From a virus: a stretch of 64,000 nt of DNA. Made by a program: the position numbers and the translations under genes. Each line of letters starts with the position of its first letter. The stretch's first letter is position 1. This document shows positions 9,577 through 17,914 of the stretch, piece by piece. The notes below the pieces were generated by a model, which saw nothing but the letters and a program-made list of their open reading frames with translations, was not told where the DNA came from and made no database searches. The stretch lies in IMG/VR virus record IMGVR_UViG_3300031999_001882, positions 80,308 to 144,307 of that record, one strand, 5' to 3'.

Positions 9577-10223
9577 GGCTTGTCCTTTTCAGTTTCTTTT
9601 TCGAGGACCATGCCATAAACCGCAAGCTGGTCCACATGACAATCAATGTCAAATTCACGGCTCCGTAGGATGTCTGGTGGGATGACAGGAGCGACCCCCC
9701 AATTCCCCGCGAACTTCAAGAACTTCTCCATCGGGAAATCGTAAGGACTCGGCTCAATGCTCACATCCACCGTCAGATAAAATTTCCCTCCCGGTTTAAG
9801 AACCCTCATGCACTCGTTCACGCTTTCCAACGGATCATCGCCGACGTGCTCCAAAACGCTGATACAGTAAACTGCGTCGAAGGAAGCGTCTGGGAAAGGC
9901 ATCTTGCGAATGTCGGCCACCACCGCCGTCAAATTCGCAAACTCCTTTTCATGCGATGTCACCGCCGGGTCGATATCCACGTTGAACACTTTTTTGACCT
10001 TCTTGCAGAGATACTTCTGCAAGCAAGAATGACCCGCGCCAGCGTCCAACACAACCATGTCGTCCTTGAGTTCTCCGCTTTGCAAGAGCACCCACGGATA
10101 TTCCCATTGACGACTCCACGCCAGACGACCCTTGTTCAAGGTTTCCAAGTCCCTTTTCAGGTTCTTGAATTCCGGCTTGTCGAGGTCTGTTTTCAGACCG
10201 TATGTGTAGGCCACTAATTTCAT
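9573..10223 (-). CDS. Class I SAM-dependent methyltransferase
   Basis: 216 residues. Motif I VVLDAGAGHS (57-66), the acidic motif II VDID (82-85), VVADIRKMPF, and the motif IV/post region DAVYCISVLEHV (116-127) define a Rossmann-fold methyltransferase. RVLKPGGKFYLTVD completes the UbiE/Methyltransf_11 pattern. The substrate cannot be read from sequence. The companion triple glycosyltransferase suggests glycan or sugar-nucleotide methylation rather than DNA modification, because no DNA-MTase NPPY/DPPY motif is present. The start overlaps the previous stop by four bases. Confidence 0.85.
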   Translation of the reverse strand: MKLVAYTYGLKTDLDKPEFKNLKRDLETLNKGRLAWSRQWEYPWVLLQSGELKDDMVVLDAGAGHSCLQKYLCKKVKKVFNVDIDPAVTSHEKEFANLTAVVADIRKMPFPDASFDAVYCISVLEHVGDDPLESVNECMRVLKPGGKFYLTVDVSIEPSPYDFPMEKFLKFAGNWGVAPVIPPDILRSREFDIDCHVDQLAVYGMVLEKETEKDKP

Positions 10224-11128
10224 ATGCCTCGTTCAGTCACCGTCAATTCATGCGCCCAATAAGCGCCTTCCTTGCCGTCGTCCCATTTCACGATGAATGA
10301 GCCGTCCTTGTTTTTCTTGGAAACAACGCCCTTGTGTCCGGCCTTAACGACGTGCGCCCGGCGAGACACGGGTTGATAGGACTCGTCCTTGGGAATTGTC
10401 ACCGACGCTTTGCGCTCCATCTTCGGAAGGCTCAGAACCGAGAGCACCGCGCTGGCAATACGAAGCGATGCTTCGCGCCGCTTGTTTTTCTCGATGAACT
10501 GATCGAGCGTGGTTTTTTCCTCGGTCGCCGCGCCGTATTTACGAAACGTGCAGTAATCCTTCTTCGTCGCCGTCTGATAGAACGGGCAGGACTCCCCGGT
10601 AGTCGTCCCGCGACACGCATGAATCTCGATCCGCTTGTCGTCGATAGGGCATACCGGATGCTCGTCTTTCAGCTCGGCGGCCACTTCAATGCCAGCCTTC
10701 GGATGCTTCATCTGCGCGAGCTGGACAATCGCCACACCGCTTTCCCAATCCAAATCAAGAATGTTGGCCTGCTTCTGACCGTATTTCTTGGTGATGTGGG
10801 CGAGCACGTCTCGCTTGACCGTCTCCGCATTCCAATCCTGATTGTTTTCATCAATCAAGTCCCATTGAGCCGCGATAAATAAGGAATCATCGTCGGAAGA
10901 ATAGTGCGACCATTGCTCCGTCACCTTTCCGGCTGACACGACCGCAGGAACTTCGTTAGGTTCTTGCGCCGCCGGACGAGCCTCCCACGTCATTGACCCG
11001 TCGGGAAGTTTTGAGAGCTTCCATTTCTTGCCTGCGCCGGGATCGCTGGATGGCTTGGGCGAAATGTTCTGAGCCGCCTTGCTGGTTTGTTGCTCCTTTA
11101 ATGTTTGGAGCCGTTCTTTTATGTTCAT
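10220..11128 (-). CDS. Unknown protein with Cys cluster and C-terminal SH3/KOW-like module
   Basis: 302 residues. No overall family is recognised. A central cluster of four cysteines (HPVCPID, IHACRG, ESCPFY, DYCTFR) could bind zinc or an Fe-S centre. Residues about 262-298 form a compact beta-barrel-like module: GHKGVVSKKNKDGSFIVKW, then DDGKEGAYWAHEL. This closely resembles modules in the proteins at 18535-19842 and 52645-54204. ERKAS and RRAHVVKAG sit before the module. The N-terminus is a helical, glutamine-rich tail. It is followed closely by the methyltransferase gene. Confidence 0.6.
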   Translation of the reverse strand: MNIKERLQTLKEQQTSKAAQNISPKPSSDPGAGKKWKLSKLPDGSMTWEARPAAQEPNEVPAVVSAGKVTEQWSHYSSDDDSLFIAAQWDLIDENNQDWNAETVKRDVLAHITKKYGQKQANILDLDWESGVAIVQLAQMKHPKAGIEVAAELKDEHPVCPIDDKRIEIHACRGTTTGESCPFYQTATKKDYCTFRKYGAATEEKTTLDQFIEKNKRREASLRIASAVLSVLSLPKMERKASVTIPKDESYQPVSRRAHVVKAGHKGVVSKKNKDGSFIVKWDDGKEGAYWAHELTVTERGI

Positions 11129-11165
11129 GTGTGAGCCTCCTCCTTGAAATCTCGGAAAATCATCG

Positions 11166-13145
11166 TCACTCTGATTGGCAAAGTGATCGTCGCTTCAAAT
11201 AATCATCCAACGACAAAATATCCATATCCGTCGCATCCTTGGGATCGAAGTTGACGATCACACGCCACTCGTTCCTTGGAGGACTCCACACCGAATACGC
11301 CTCGTCAAACTGCCTGCACGTTCCTGTCTTTTCATCACCCACAAGCAGGAATCCATTACGATCACGGTTTTCTTCTGACGGTGCGCCGGGCGGCAAATCA
11401 GGTTTTTTCGATTCAGGTTTCGTTTCCTTCTTCGTCGGCTTTCCGGGTTCTTGAGGAGCTTGCTGAATGCGCTTGCCATGCGCCTGCTCCTTCAACGCCT
11501 CATAGCGCGGCTGGACGACCTGCCAAATCTCGCCAGACGCATGGGCGACCTGCTCCTCGACTTCCGGCGGATTCATGTATGCCCCGATATACTCCCGAAA
11601 TTCGTTGGTGGCTTCGTCGGCGATCTCTTGCGGGTCCACAAACTGAAACTCGCCGTCATCGGTGTCGTTGTTCAGACCCCACCACATCGTCTCATCGGCC
11701 CATTGAAGCGTTCCGGCGGCTTCGTACAGGCCCGTGCTTTCGACGAAATTCTCCTTCACGATCACAGGGGAATAATTCTCCGCTTTGCGCGTGATGCCAT
11801 AGTCCAGCCGGGACTTGAGCGCTTTGGACTCGTCGTAATAGCGGTAGTCCACATCCTTCAAAACCTCGGCCTCGGTTTTGTGCCGGACAAATTCGATCTC
11901 GTTCGGGTGAACCTCGAAGATGCTCTGGCCGTTGATGGGCTTTTCCCAGCGCACCACGATGTCGATGTCGGCCTCATGGTGAATTTTGGAGATGGCAATG
12001 ACCTCGCCTTCGGTGGCCGTATTGATATCCTTCACAATGTCGCCCACGGTCAGGGTGAGGGTCTTGCCGACTTCGGTACTGTGCTTGACCAGCGCATAGT
12101 TGCCGAAGCCATCCTGAACCATCGCGCCTTTGCGGATGAGGCCAAAGAGATGATCCATTGGGTAGCGCAGGCCGGACTTCTTGAACAGCTCCACCAAATA
12201 AGGGGTGGCCCGGCGCATGAACTCGCGTTGCTGGCGCGGCGCGACCTCGCCATTGGCCTGTACCAAGAGCTTCAAAGCGGCCAACTCGGTCCGGTCCTTG
12301 ACCACGGGCAGTAAATCTTCCAAGGCAAAGGCCAGACTGTGCCCGGTAACCTTGAACTGGCGGCGAATCCACGGGTTATAAACGGCCCGAACGAATAGGG
12401 GTGAAATATGGGCTTTTGGGGCGAAAAAAGCCACATGGAGGTTGTCGTTGTCCGGTAGTTCTTCCAACATAGAGGCCGGAACGCGCAGGGCCGCGATTTG
12501 GTAGCCCCTGTGTCCCGCCGCCGTACCCAGCGTGTCGGTCAGGGCCTCGCCTTCCCCGATGCCATTGGTCACCGGGTCAGCGAAGCGATCCACCGCCGCA
12601 TAGACCGTCACCAAGGCGGCCCGCGCCGGAACAGGGTCATCATTAAGCGCATGGTGAGGCAAGCCCAAGAATGCCTCCACCAAAGACCAAGCCTGATCTG
12701 CCTTTCCCTCGTCCAAAAGACGCTTGAAGCGCTGGATATGCTCATCGTCAGCCCTCTGGATGAACTTGGCCGTCTCCATGACCCCCATCCATCCGGGGTA
12801 AAAGAGCGACCAGCGCCGAACGCTGGCCCTGATCTCTCCCTGAACGCTGGAAATGCCCTTGATATGCTCCGGCGCGATGACGGCCTTGGCGAAGGCTCCA
12901 AGCGGCTCCACGATAACCACCGCCGACTCCGGCACATCCACCTCTACGACCACGGCATTGCCGCCCAAGACCTCTGGGAAAGCTTGCCGGAAGGCATTGC
13001 TGGCATTCACGCGCAGGCTGGCAAAGAACGCCGCCTCGCCCCGCGAAGCGGTGAGCCAAGCGGGTTGTCGGTACTCCCAATCGTAGAGGCCATGCGCCTT
13101 GATCTTGTCGATGGCCTGATCTGTGGTTCCGTGATAAAGTTTCAT
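11166..13145 (-). CDS. Multidomain protein with ADP-ribosyltransferase-like N-terminus
   Basis: 659 residues. The first residues, MKLYHGTTDQ, followed by AWLTASRGEAAFFA and GGNAVVVEVDVPESAVV, follow the R/H-(S/T)-E order of small ADP-ribosyltransferase or 2'-phosphotransferase-like folds (YHGT signature). A second, similar beta-rich stretch occurs around residues 180-270. Residues about 370-430 form an SH3-like region (GDIVKDINTATEGEVIAIS, VVRWEKP). The tail (about 590-659) is strand-rich. T4 packages an ADP-ribosyltransferase (Alt) in its head, so an injected effector is an attractive but unproven reading. The start overlaps the 236-residue gene by ATGA. Confidence 0.55.
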   Translation of the reverse strand: MKLYHGTTDQAIDKIKAHGLYDWEYRQPAWLTASRGEAAFFASLRVNASNAFRQAFPEVLGGNAVVVEVDVPESAVVIVEPLGAFAKAVIAPEHIKGISSVQGEIRASVRRWSLFYPGWMGVMETAKFIQRADDEHIQRFKRLLDEGKADQAWSLVEAFLGLPHHALNDDPVPARAALVTVYAAVDRFADPVTNGIGEGEALTDTLGTAAGHRGYQIAALRVPASMLEELPDNDNLHVAFFAPKAHISPLFVRAVYNPWIRRQFKVTGHSLAFALEDLLPVVKDRTELAALKLLVQANGEVAPRQQREFMRRATPYLVELFKKSGLRYPMDHLFGLIRKGAMVQDGFGNYALVKHSTEVGKTLTLTVGDIVKDINTATEGEVIAISKIHHEADIDIVVRWEKPINGQSIFEVHPNEIEFVRHKTEAEVLKDVDYRYYDESKALKSRLDYGITRKAENYSPVIVKENFVESTGLYEAAGTLQWADETMWWGLNNDTDDGEFQFVDPQEIADEATNEFREYIGAYMNPPEVEEQVAHASGEIWQVVQPRYEALKEQAHGKRIQQAPQEPGKPTKKETKPESKKPDLPPGAPSEENRDRNGFLLVGDEKTGTCRQFDEAYSVWSPPRNEWRVIVNFDPKDATDMDILSLDDYLKRRSLCQSE

Positions 13146-13852
13146 TGTTTTAGCCCCGAAGTTCCCACTAAGAACTCCTCGCCCGGCGGAACCTGCTCCA
13201 CCTGCGGCTGTGTCATTGGCCCGGTCACCCTTCTGAATGCCTCTGGGTCGATCTCCAAGACCATCAATTCCTCATCTGTCAGCGATTTGAGCCAGCTCAG
13301 CGTCTCTTGGTCAGTCTTTTGGACCAGATCAAGGACTGCTTCATCCTCCGGGGTCACATCTTCGGCATCGCCCCCGGCCAGACCCCAGCTATCCACTCGA
13401 ACTACCGGAACATCGTCACGGCCATCGCAATAAACCAGCACCGAACACATCTTGTCGCCCGGATGACTGCGCTCAAAGAGCGGCGCGTCATGGGCCAACC
13501 CCTGCAAAAATTGGTTTAAGGTCCAGCGCTGGCCGCCCAGCGCCAAACACACATCATGGGTCGAAACTCCGCTATCCCATTCCACCGTGTCATAGCCCCG
13601 GTGCAACAGGGTTTGGAGAAGGGGCCGCGATTTGTCCTTGCGGCGGTTCCCCGGCCCCGGACCCTCATAATTCGGCCCCGGAGCATCGCGGTGATCCGGC
13701 CATGTCGACAGCCCAACAGGGGCCGGAGCCTTCGGCGCAACCGCCGGAGCACCCTGCCATTGCTCCAAACGCTTCCTGAACTGCCCGGCGCTTTCGCCCG
13801 GCTTTTTGCGCGGAATCTTGCTCTTTGGTTGCGCGATCACTACCCAGCCCAT
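13142..13852 (-). CDS. Unknown protein, possibly minor-head (MuF)-like
   Basis: 236 residues. After a basic, proline-rich N-terminus comes WDSGVSTHDVCLALGGQRW and then FERSHPGDKMC. The order D-x3-S-x-H-x2-C-x3-GGQ...HP-x3-C faintly resembles the C-terminal minor-capsid (gpF/gp7) signature of Mu and SPP1. The C-terminal third is acidic. It heads the minus-strand run that continues with the ADP-ribosyltransferase-like gene. The start at 13852 borders a short divergent intergenic region. The family link is tentative. Confidence 0.5.
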   Translation of the reverse strand: MGWVVIAQPKSKIPRKKPGESAGQFRKRLEQWQGAPAVAPKAPAPVGLSTWPDHRDAPGPNYEGPGPGNRRKDKSRPLLQTLLHRGYDTVEWDSGVSTHDVCLALGGQRWTLNQFLQGLAHDAPLFERSHPGDKMCSVLVYCDGRDDVPVVRVDSWGLAGGDAEDVTPEDEAVLDLVQKTDQETLSWLKSLTDEELMVLEIDPEAFRRVTGPMTQPQVEQVPPGEEFLVGTSGLKQ

Positions 13853-13873
13853 AAAACCCCTCTAAAAATCAAT

Positions 13874-13897
13874 CCGTTTTGTTGTTCACAAAAACGG
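13874..13897. promoter_or_regulatory. Inverted repeat in the only divergent intergenic region
   Basis: CCGTTTT at 13874-13880 and AAAACGG at 13891-13897 are perfect inverted arms separated by ten bases. They lie between the minus-strand gene starting at 13852 and the plus-strand gene starting at 13933. Both promoters would have to lie in this roughly 80-bp gap. The repeat could therefore be an operator or part of a promoter; no clear -35/-10 pair was fixed. Confidence 0.4.
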
Positions 13898-13932
13898 CCA
13901 TCCCAACGTAATCTTAGTCAGGAGGGCCGAAT

Positions 13933-14379
13933 ATGAAACGAGTCTGGTTTCCCCAATTAGAAAAATACGTTGATGTCATTGAGCCAGTCAAAATTCAGGC
14001 TGAACGCGCCAAAGAGTCTTTCCTCGGCCAAATCAACGTCATTGATCTTCTTTTTCGGGTTATCGTTCTCATTTTCGTTGCCCTGCCACTTTCAACTTGG
14101 GTGCTCTACGTCTTTTTCACAACTTTCACGCTCAAAGGCGGACTGCTGATCCTTGCTATCGCGTGGTTCCTGATTGTCATGTGCGTCCTGTCCAACTGCA
14201 AACCGGGCGAAATCTCCGTCACCTTCGGCACTCTGCTCCAAGCCGCCCTGCTCCTGCCGTTCACTCTGCTCGCCACCGTTCTTCTGGCCGGGACTCAGAT
14301 CGGAACGGCCACCGCCATAGGCGGCGCTTATTCCATCCTCAATGAAGCTGTCCGCAAAGCCACCGACAAAAACATCTAA
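13933..14379 (+). CDS. Integral membrane protein, only plus-strand gene
   Basis: 148 residues. CAGGAGGG lies about 7 bases before the ATG. Three hydrophobic helices are visible at about residues 38-63, 68-88 and 98-122, after a charged N-terminal 30 residues. The C-terminus is charged (RKATDKNI). Size and topology would suit a holin or an inner-membrane superinfection-exclusion protein, but no family signature is seen. The gene is convergent with the following minus-strand gene and their stop codons overlap (14376-14379). Its isolation on the opposite strand suggests separate regulation, perhaps early or lysogenic-type expression. Confidence 0.8.
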   Translation: MKRVWFPQLEKYVDVIEPVKIQAERAKESFLGQINVIDLLFRVIVLIFVALPLSTWVLYVFFTTFTLKGGLLILAIAWFLIVMCVLSNCKPGEISVTFGTLLQAALLLPFTLLATVLLAGTQIGTATAIGGAYSILNEAVRKATDKNI

Positions 14380-14786
14380 GCGCTGTCCCTTGGCGGCTGA
14401 GTGTAGCGCTCGCCCTGCTCCGAATGCGGCGGTCCCTGCTGTCCGGGGTCTGTCAAAGGCTCGTTCTTCTTGATCTTAGGCCGTAGCCTGTCACGTTCCC
14501 TTGTAAACCCGGTGGCCGCATCTTCCTCGCTTGCCGGGTCAGCGCCCATCGCACTTGGAGCCTCGCCCTCGCCATCATCAGTCACGTTGTCGCCTGTCTG
14601 CGTCACGGCATTGGCGGCTAACGCCCATCGCCCGCTTTCAAGGTCCGCTATGCGAATCACCATATGCGAGTCCAAGCCATACATCTTGCTCATCAGGCCG
14701 ATCTTCTCACCCTGAATCCAGCGCACGGTTCCCGACTGGACACCGCCGCGCTTGATGAGAAGATCACCCAGCTTTGGGCTGTTCAT
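14376..14786 (-). CDS. Small protein with SH3-like N-terminus and acidic tail
   Basis: 136 residues from the ATG at 14786 (an upstream start at 14822 would overlap the previous gene more). Residues 1-55 (KLGDLLIKRGGVQSGTVRWI, QGEKIGLMS, HMVIRIADL) look like a small beta barrel of the recurrent SH3/KOW type. The remainder is acidic, then proline/glutamine-rich and likely disordered. Function unknown. Confidence 0.55.
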   Translation of the reverse strand: MNSPKLGDLLIKRGGVQSGTVRWIQGEKIGLMSKMYGLDSHMVIRIADLESGRWALAANAVTQTGDNVTDDGEGEAPSAMGADPASEEDAATGFTRERDRLRPKIKKNEPLTDPGQQGPPHSEQGERYTQPPRDSA

Positions 14787-14976
14787 TTCGCTGAGCCTTG
14801 AACGCGAGCATTTGACCCACATTATCGAACCTCGGACACTTGCCTCTGACCATTGCCTTCGTGCTGATAAAACAATGACACACCGTACAGCGCAATACCC
14901 CGATGTGAACCCCGACGATATCCTCTGTGCTGAGTGAACATTGGCTACAAACCTCCGTCGAAACTACGAACGGCAT
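14764..14976 (-). CDS. Small zinc-ribbon protein
   Basis: 70 residues. CSQC near the N-terminus and CTVCHC about 20 residues later give a four-cysteine zinc ribbon, followed by KCPRF. It overlaps both neighbours by 20-30 bases. One of many tiny zinc-binding proteins in this genome; role unknown. Confidence 0.55.
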   Translation of the reverse strand: MPFVVSTEVCSQCSLSTEDIVGVHIGVLRCTVCHCFISTKAMVRGKCPRFDNVGQMLAFKAQRNEQPKAG

Positions 14977-15106
14977 TGCTGGCCTCCTGTTTCTCTTTCT
15001 GTTTTCGGCGCTTCTTCATCAAGTGTGATTTGCAAACGACATGACCCTGCGCGGCCTTTTTCTTACAGAGCGGACAAAGGCCAAACCGTTTCATCGCCTC
15101 GTACAT
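14945..15106 (-). CDS. Small basic zinc-finger protein
   Basis: 53 residues from the ATG at 15106; the frame is open upstream to 15196 but that would overlap the preceding gene. The core is CPLC-x8-HVVCKSHL, followed by a lysine/arginine-rich helix (MKKRRKQKEKQE), a pattern typical of small nucleic-acid-binding proteins. No clear Shine-Dalgarno sequence is visible, so the start is uncertain. Confidence 0.5.
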   Translation of the reverse strand: MYEAMKRFGLCPLCKKKAAQGHVVCKSHLMKKRRKQKEKQEASNAVRSFDGGL

Positions 15107-15129
15107 GGATTCTGAACGAGGCTTCTTAC

Positions 15130-16572
15130 TTATTTTTTCTGAAAGTCCGATGGCACTAACCCCTTTTCGATATTGCCGATGATTGCGTCGTAGCAACCAG
15201 CGCAGTCGAATCGGTAATTCGCCAGCCGAATCAAGTCCACGTTATCGCCGAGCTTGGCAAGCTTCTGTGCCAGCTCCACGCACACCGCACTCACATCCTT
15301 GTCGCCTTTGATAGCGGCAAATTTGCCAGCGAATTCCTTGTCCTTCGCCAGCCGAGCCATGAACGACTCCACCAAGACCTTCGCCAAGTTCGCTTCTTTG
15401 TCTGTCGAGACAACTTCCTTGACGGCGGCAGGAACTTTCACCGCGCCCATGATGGATTTCGTGCAGATGGCAAACGCCGATTCCTTCTTGGTGCGACCCT
15501 TCTGAGGCTTGAACGACTGATCGCCCATCTTGGATTCAACGCACCGATCAATCTTCCCGGCTTCCTCTTTGTCTTTTGCCAGCACGGTCAGCGTTCCTTC
15601 GCGCTTGTAATAGCCGCCAATGGCTTCACGCCAGCCAGACAATTCACGGGGTTTGACCCGATCCAGCGTCCGGGCGATGGTAGTGATGATCCTGTCGATC
15701 TTGTCCACCATCGAGTTCGAGGTCTGCAAGCCAATGTGCGCCAATGCTTTGCCGAACATCTCCGTATCCACACTCTCGCCTGTAGCCTGCGTATAGAAGC
15801 CAAAGAGCGTCGCATACTCATCCGCCATGTCCGAGAACGAGGCGTAGCGCTCTGGGAGCGCCGGGTTTACCGGACCATCGTAAACCACGGGATTTTTAAG
15901 CCATGCGCTAAGTCTGCCAAGACTGGCATCCTTCGGGCTGATTTTCTTGGCCCCATCTTCCTTATATTCCTCACCAGAAACATCCGATTCGTGCGTCTCG
16001 GACTTCACGGGCTTCTGGTCACCTTCGGGCGCGTCTGTTTTTTCCTGATTGCCTTCCTCTTTGTATTCCTCGCCGATCTTGTTATCGGTCGTGGTTTTCT
16101 GAGGAACGGCTTTCTGGTCGCCTTCCGGCTCGTCGAGAACTTTGGTCTTTTCGCCTTCGTTCTCCTTATATTCGTAGCCGATGGCCTCATCCGTGGTTCC
16201 GGGCTTGGTCTTGTTCGGCGTGCCGGGCGTAGCATCCGCCTTCTTCAACCATGCCTTTGGCCCCATCGTAATGTTGTCTGCCAGCGTGTCCTTGGCCGGA
16301 GCCTCGACGTGAGTTTTCTGAGGAACCTTTTTCTGGTCACCCTCTGGCGCATCCGTCTTATCTTGATTGTCGGTGCGCTTATATTCCCCGCCAATGGCCT
16401 CGTCAGGCTTGGTCGTCTCCTTGGGTTCTTTTTGATCGCCCTTGGGTTCGTCCATGATCTTGGGCTTATCTTCTTCTTTGTAGTTCTTCCCGATGCCGGA
16501 ATCCGTCGTGCCCGGCTTAATATCCGTGTTCTTGTCACCGGGGGTTACATCAGCCTGCTTAGTCCATTGCAT
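15130..16572 (-). CDS. Repeat-rich structural protein with WTK-type leader
   Basis: 480 residues. It starts MQWTKQADVTPG after a strong AGAGGAGGAG, and an internal copy, AWLKKADATPG, sits about 105 residues later. Residues 15-220 consist of about five imperfect, highly charged repeats of the pattern IG-x-EYKE...KTDAPEGDQK-x-V, probably disordered. The C-terminal half is helical. It contains DRCVES...FKPQKG...AFAICTKSIMG, a Cys-spaced motif I associate with phage structural proteins, and FDCAGC near the end. It lies between capsid genes and multidomain proteins, so virion association is likely. Confidence 0.65.
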   Translation of the reverse strand: MQWTKQADVTPGDKNTDIKPGTTDSGIGKNYKEEDKPKIMDEPKGDQKEPKETTKPDEAIGGEYKRTDNQDKTDAPEGDQKKVPQKTHVEAPAKDTLADNITMGPKAWLKKADATPGTPNKTKPGTTDEAIGYEYKENEGEKTKVLDEPEGDQKAVPQKTTTDNKIGEEYKEEGNQEKTDAPEGDQKPVKSETHESDVSGEEYKEDGAKKISPKDASLGRLSAWLKNPVVYDGPVNPALPERYASFSDMADEYATLFGFYTQATGESVDTEMFGKALAHIGLQTSNSMVDKIDRIITTIARTLDRVKPRELSGWREAIGGYYKREGTLTVLAKDKEEAGKIDRCVESKMGDQSFKPQKGRTKKESAFAICTKSIMGAVKVPAAVKEVVSTDKEANLAKVLVESFMARLAKDKEFAGKFAAIKGDKDVSAVCVELAQKLAKLGDNVDLIRLANYRFDCAGCYDAIIGNIEKGLVPSDFQKK

Positions 16573-16587
16573 TGTCGTCTCCTCCTC

Positions 16588-16656
16588 TTAAAATAACTTT
16601 GTAAGTTCGTTGATCGGAAAATCTGTTACTCTGACCCATTCAATTTCGTTTTTCAT
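16588..16656 (-). CDS. 22-residue micro-ORF
   Basis: ATGA overlap with the stop of the membrane-anchored coiled-coil gene, 22 codons, ending about 16 bases before the next start. The peptide (MKNEIEWVRVTDFPINELTKLF) is amphipathic and not clearly membrane-spanning. The tight coupling is the only support. Confidence 0.35.
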   Translation of the reverse strand: MKNEIEWVRVTDFPINELTKLF

Positions 16657-17153
16657 TGCGCCGGGACAAACTGCTCGCTCGGCGCTGGATTCTCAACAGG
16701 AGGTTCCGAAGGTACAGGCGCAATCTGGTCATATGGCACGCCCGGAATCGTCATCTCCGCGCTAGACTGAGCCGCAACAACTTCCAGCGCGGCCAGTTTC
16801 TTCCTCATCCTCCCGACATTCTTCCACAGCAAATAAATTTCGTATTTGTCGTCCTTGATCGCCTTCCAACTATCAACGTGCTTCTGATCCAAGTCCTCGG
16901 CGACTTTCTGTAAGTCAACCACCCTCACAGACAAGTCCTCCAAGGGTTTGGACAAGTCCGGGGCGATCTTGGCCGCGATCTGTGTCGTCAGCTCGTCTTT
17001 GACCCGCATCAGCCTTGAGTCATACGACGAACTGATCCACCAAAGGCCACCACCCGAAAGTACCAGAGCCGCCACCGTTCCAATAATGACCGCCATGATC
17101 CATGACGAATCGCCTTCGGGCGGCTCCGACGTAAAGGTTTGAGGATCAGCCAC
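16653..17153 (-). CDS. Single-pass membrane protein with coiled coil
   Basis: 166 residues. A short hydrophilic N-terminus precedes one transmembrane helix (IMAVIIGTVAALVLSGGGLWW, about residues 19-39). A helical, heptad-patterned region follows (residues 45-125), then a proline-rich tail. The topology recalls spanin or tail-anchored phage proteins, but no catalytic or family motif is seen. The start overlaps the preceding stop by one base. Confidence 0.65.
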   Translation of the reverse strand: MADPQTFTSEPPEGDSSWIMAVIIGTVAALVLSGGGLWWISSSYDSRLMRVKDELTTQIAAKIAPDLSKPLEDLSVRVVDLQKVAEDLDQKHVDSWKAIKDDKYEIYLLWKNVGRMRKKLAALEVVAAQSSAEMTIPGVPYDQIAPVPSEPPVENPAPSEQFVPAQ

Positions 17154-17914
17154 TATCGCCCCATGCTGTTGAAAATATCCAAGATATTTGACACGCCGCG
17201 ACTCACAGACCCGCCGATGCCGACGGGGAGTTGCAGGGTTCCCACCGACGACCCCGTGAAAGCAAATTCCAGCTTAATGATCGCCAGCAGATCATTGACG
17301 ATCTTCTGAACATTGGCAATCGCCACATTGATCTTGGCTCCGCGATCAATGTTGAGCGAGATGCCGTTGTCCGAATAATTGAAGTCGTTGATAGAGAACC
17401 CAAGATACAGGTTCATCATCGTGAATAGCTGAGCCAAATACAGGAGCATGACTTGGTAACAATGCGGAAAATTATCAGCCGTAAAATCTGTGACAGGCGG
17501 ATAAATATTGAACGCACAGATGCCCATGTTGATGCCCATGAGTAATTCCTGATCGGTGAGCGGCTGTCCGGTCATCGGGTTCACGGTCATCACAGAACCG
17601 AGCATAGAGCGGAGCTGATAGACCAGTCGCGTCTGGACAGGCGACATCTCCGGGGCGGCGGGGATCAGCGTAGTTTCTTGGCTCGCCGTCGAGTCAAAAA
17701 ACCGCACGTTGTAGAACTTATCCCCGCCGTTCCCAGAGGTCGTATCTGCAAAAGACGTGACAAAGGCTGGCGGACAATTCGCCACCCCAGACTGGATCGT
17801 ACCGATCAGCGTGTAGGGGCCGGGTTCAGCATCCGCCCGGTAGATGTGAATTTGATCGTACTGCGGCTGGCCCGCCACCATCGCTGGAATGGGCCAAGTA
17901 ATGAGTGTGCTCAA
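17153..17914 (-). CDS. Putative neck/connector protein with Fn3-like N-terminus
   Basis: 253 residues. Residues 15-85 (YDQIHIYRADAEPGPYTLIG, FADTTSGN, KFYNVRFFD) have the spacing of an Fn3-like domain. The rest is helical, with many methionines (MLLYLAQLFTMMNLYLG), and ends in a glycine-rich segment. Position two genes downstream of the capsid cluster suggests a head-completion or connector role. It overlaps the previous gene by ATGA. Assignment is by position, not by a family signature. Confidence 0.5.
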   Translation of the reverse strand: MSTLITWPIPAMVAGQPQYDQIHIYRADAEPGPYTLIGTIQSGVANCPPAFVTSFADTTSGNGGDKFYNVRFFDSTASQETTLIPAAPEMSPVQTRLVYQLRSMLGSVMTVNPMTGQPLTDQELLMGINMGICAFNIYPPVTDFTADNFPHCYQVMLLYLAQLFTMMNLYLGFSINDFNYSDNGISLNIDRGAKINVAIANVQKIVNDLLAIIKLEFAFTGSSVGTLQLPVGIGGSVSRGVSNILDIFNSMGR

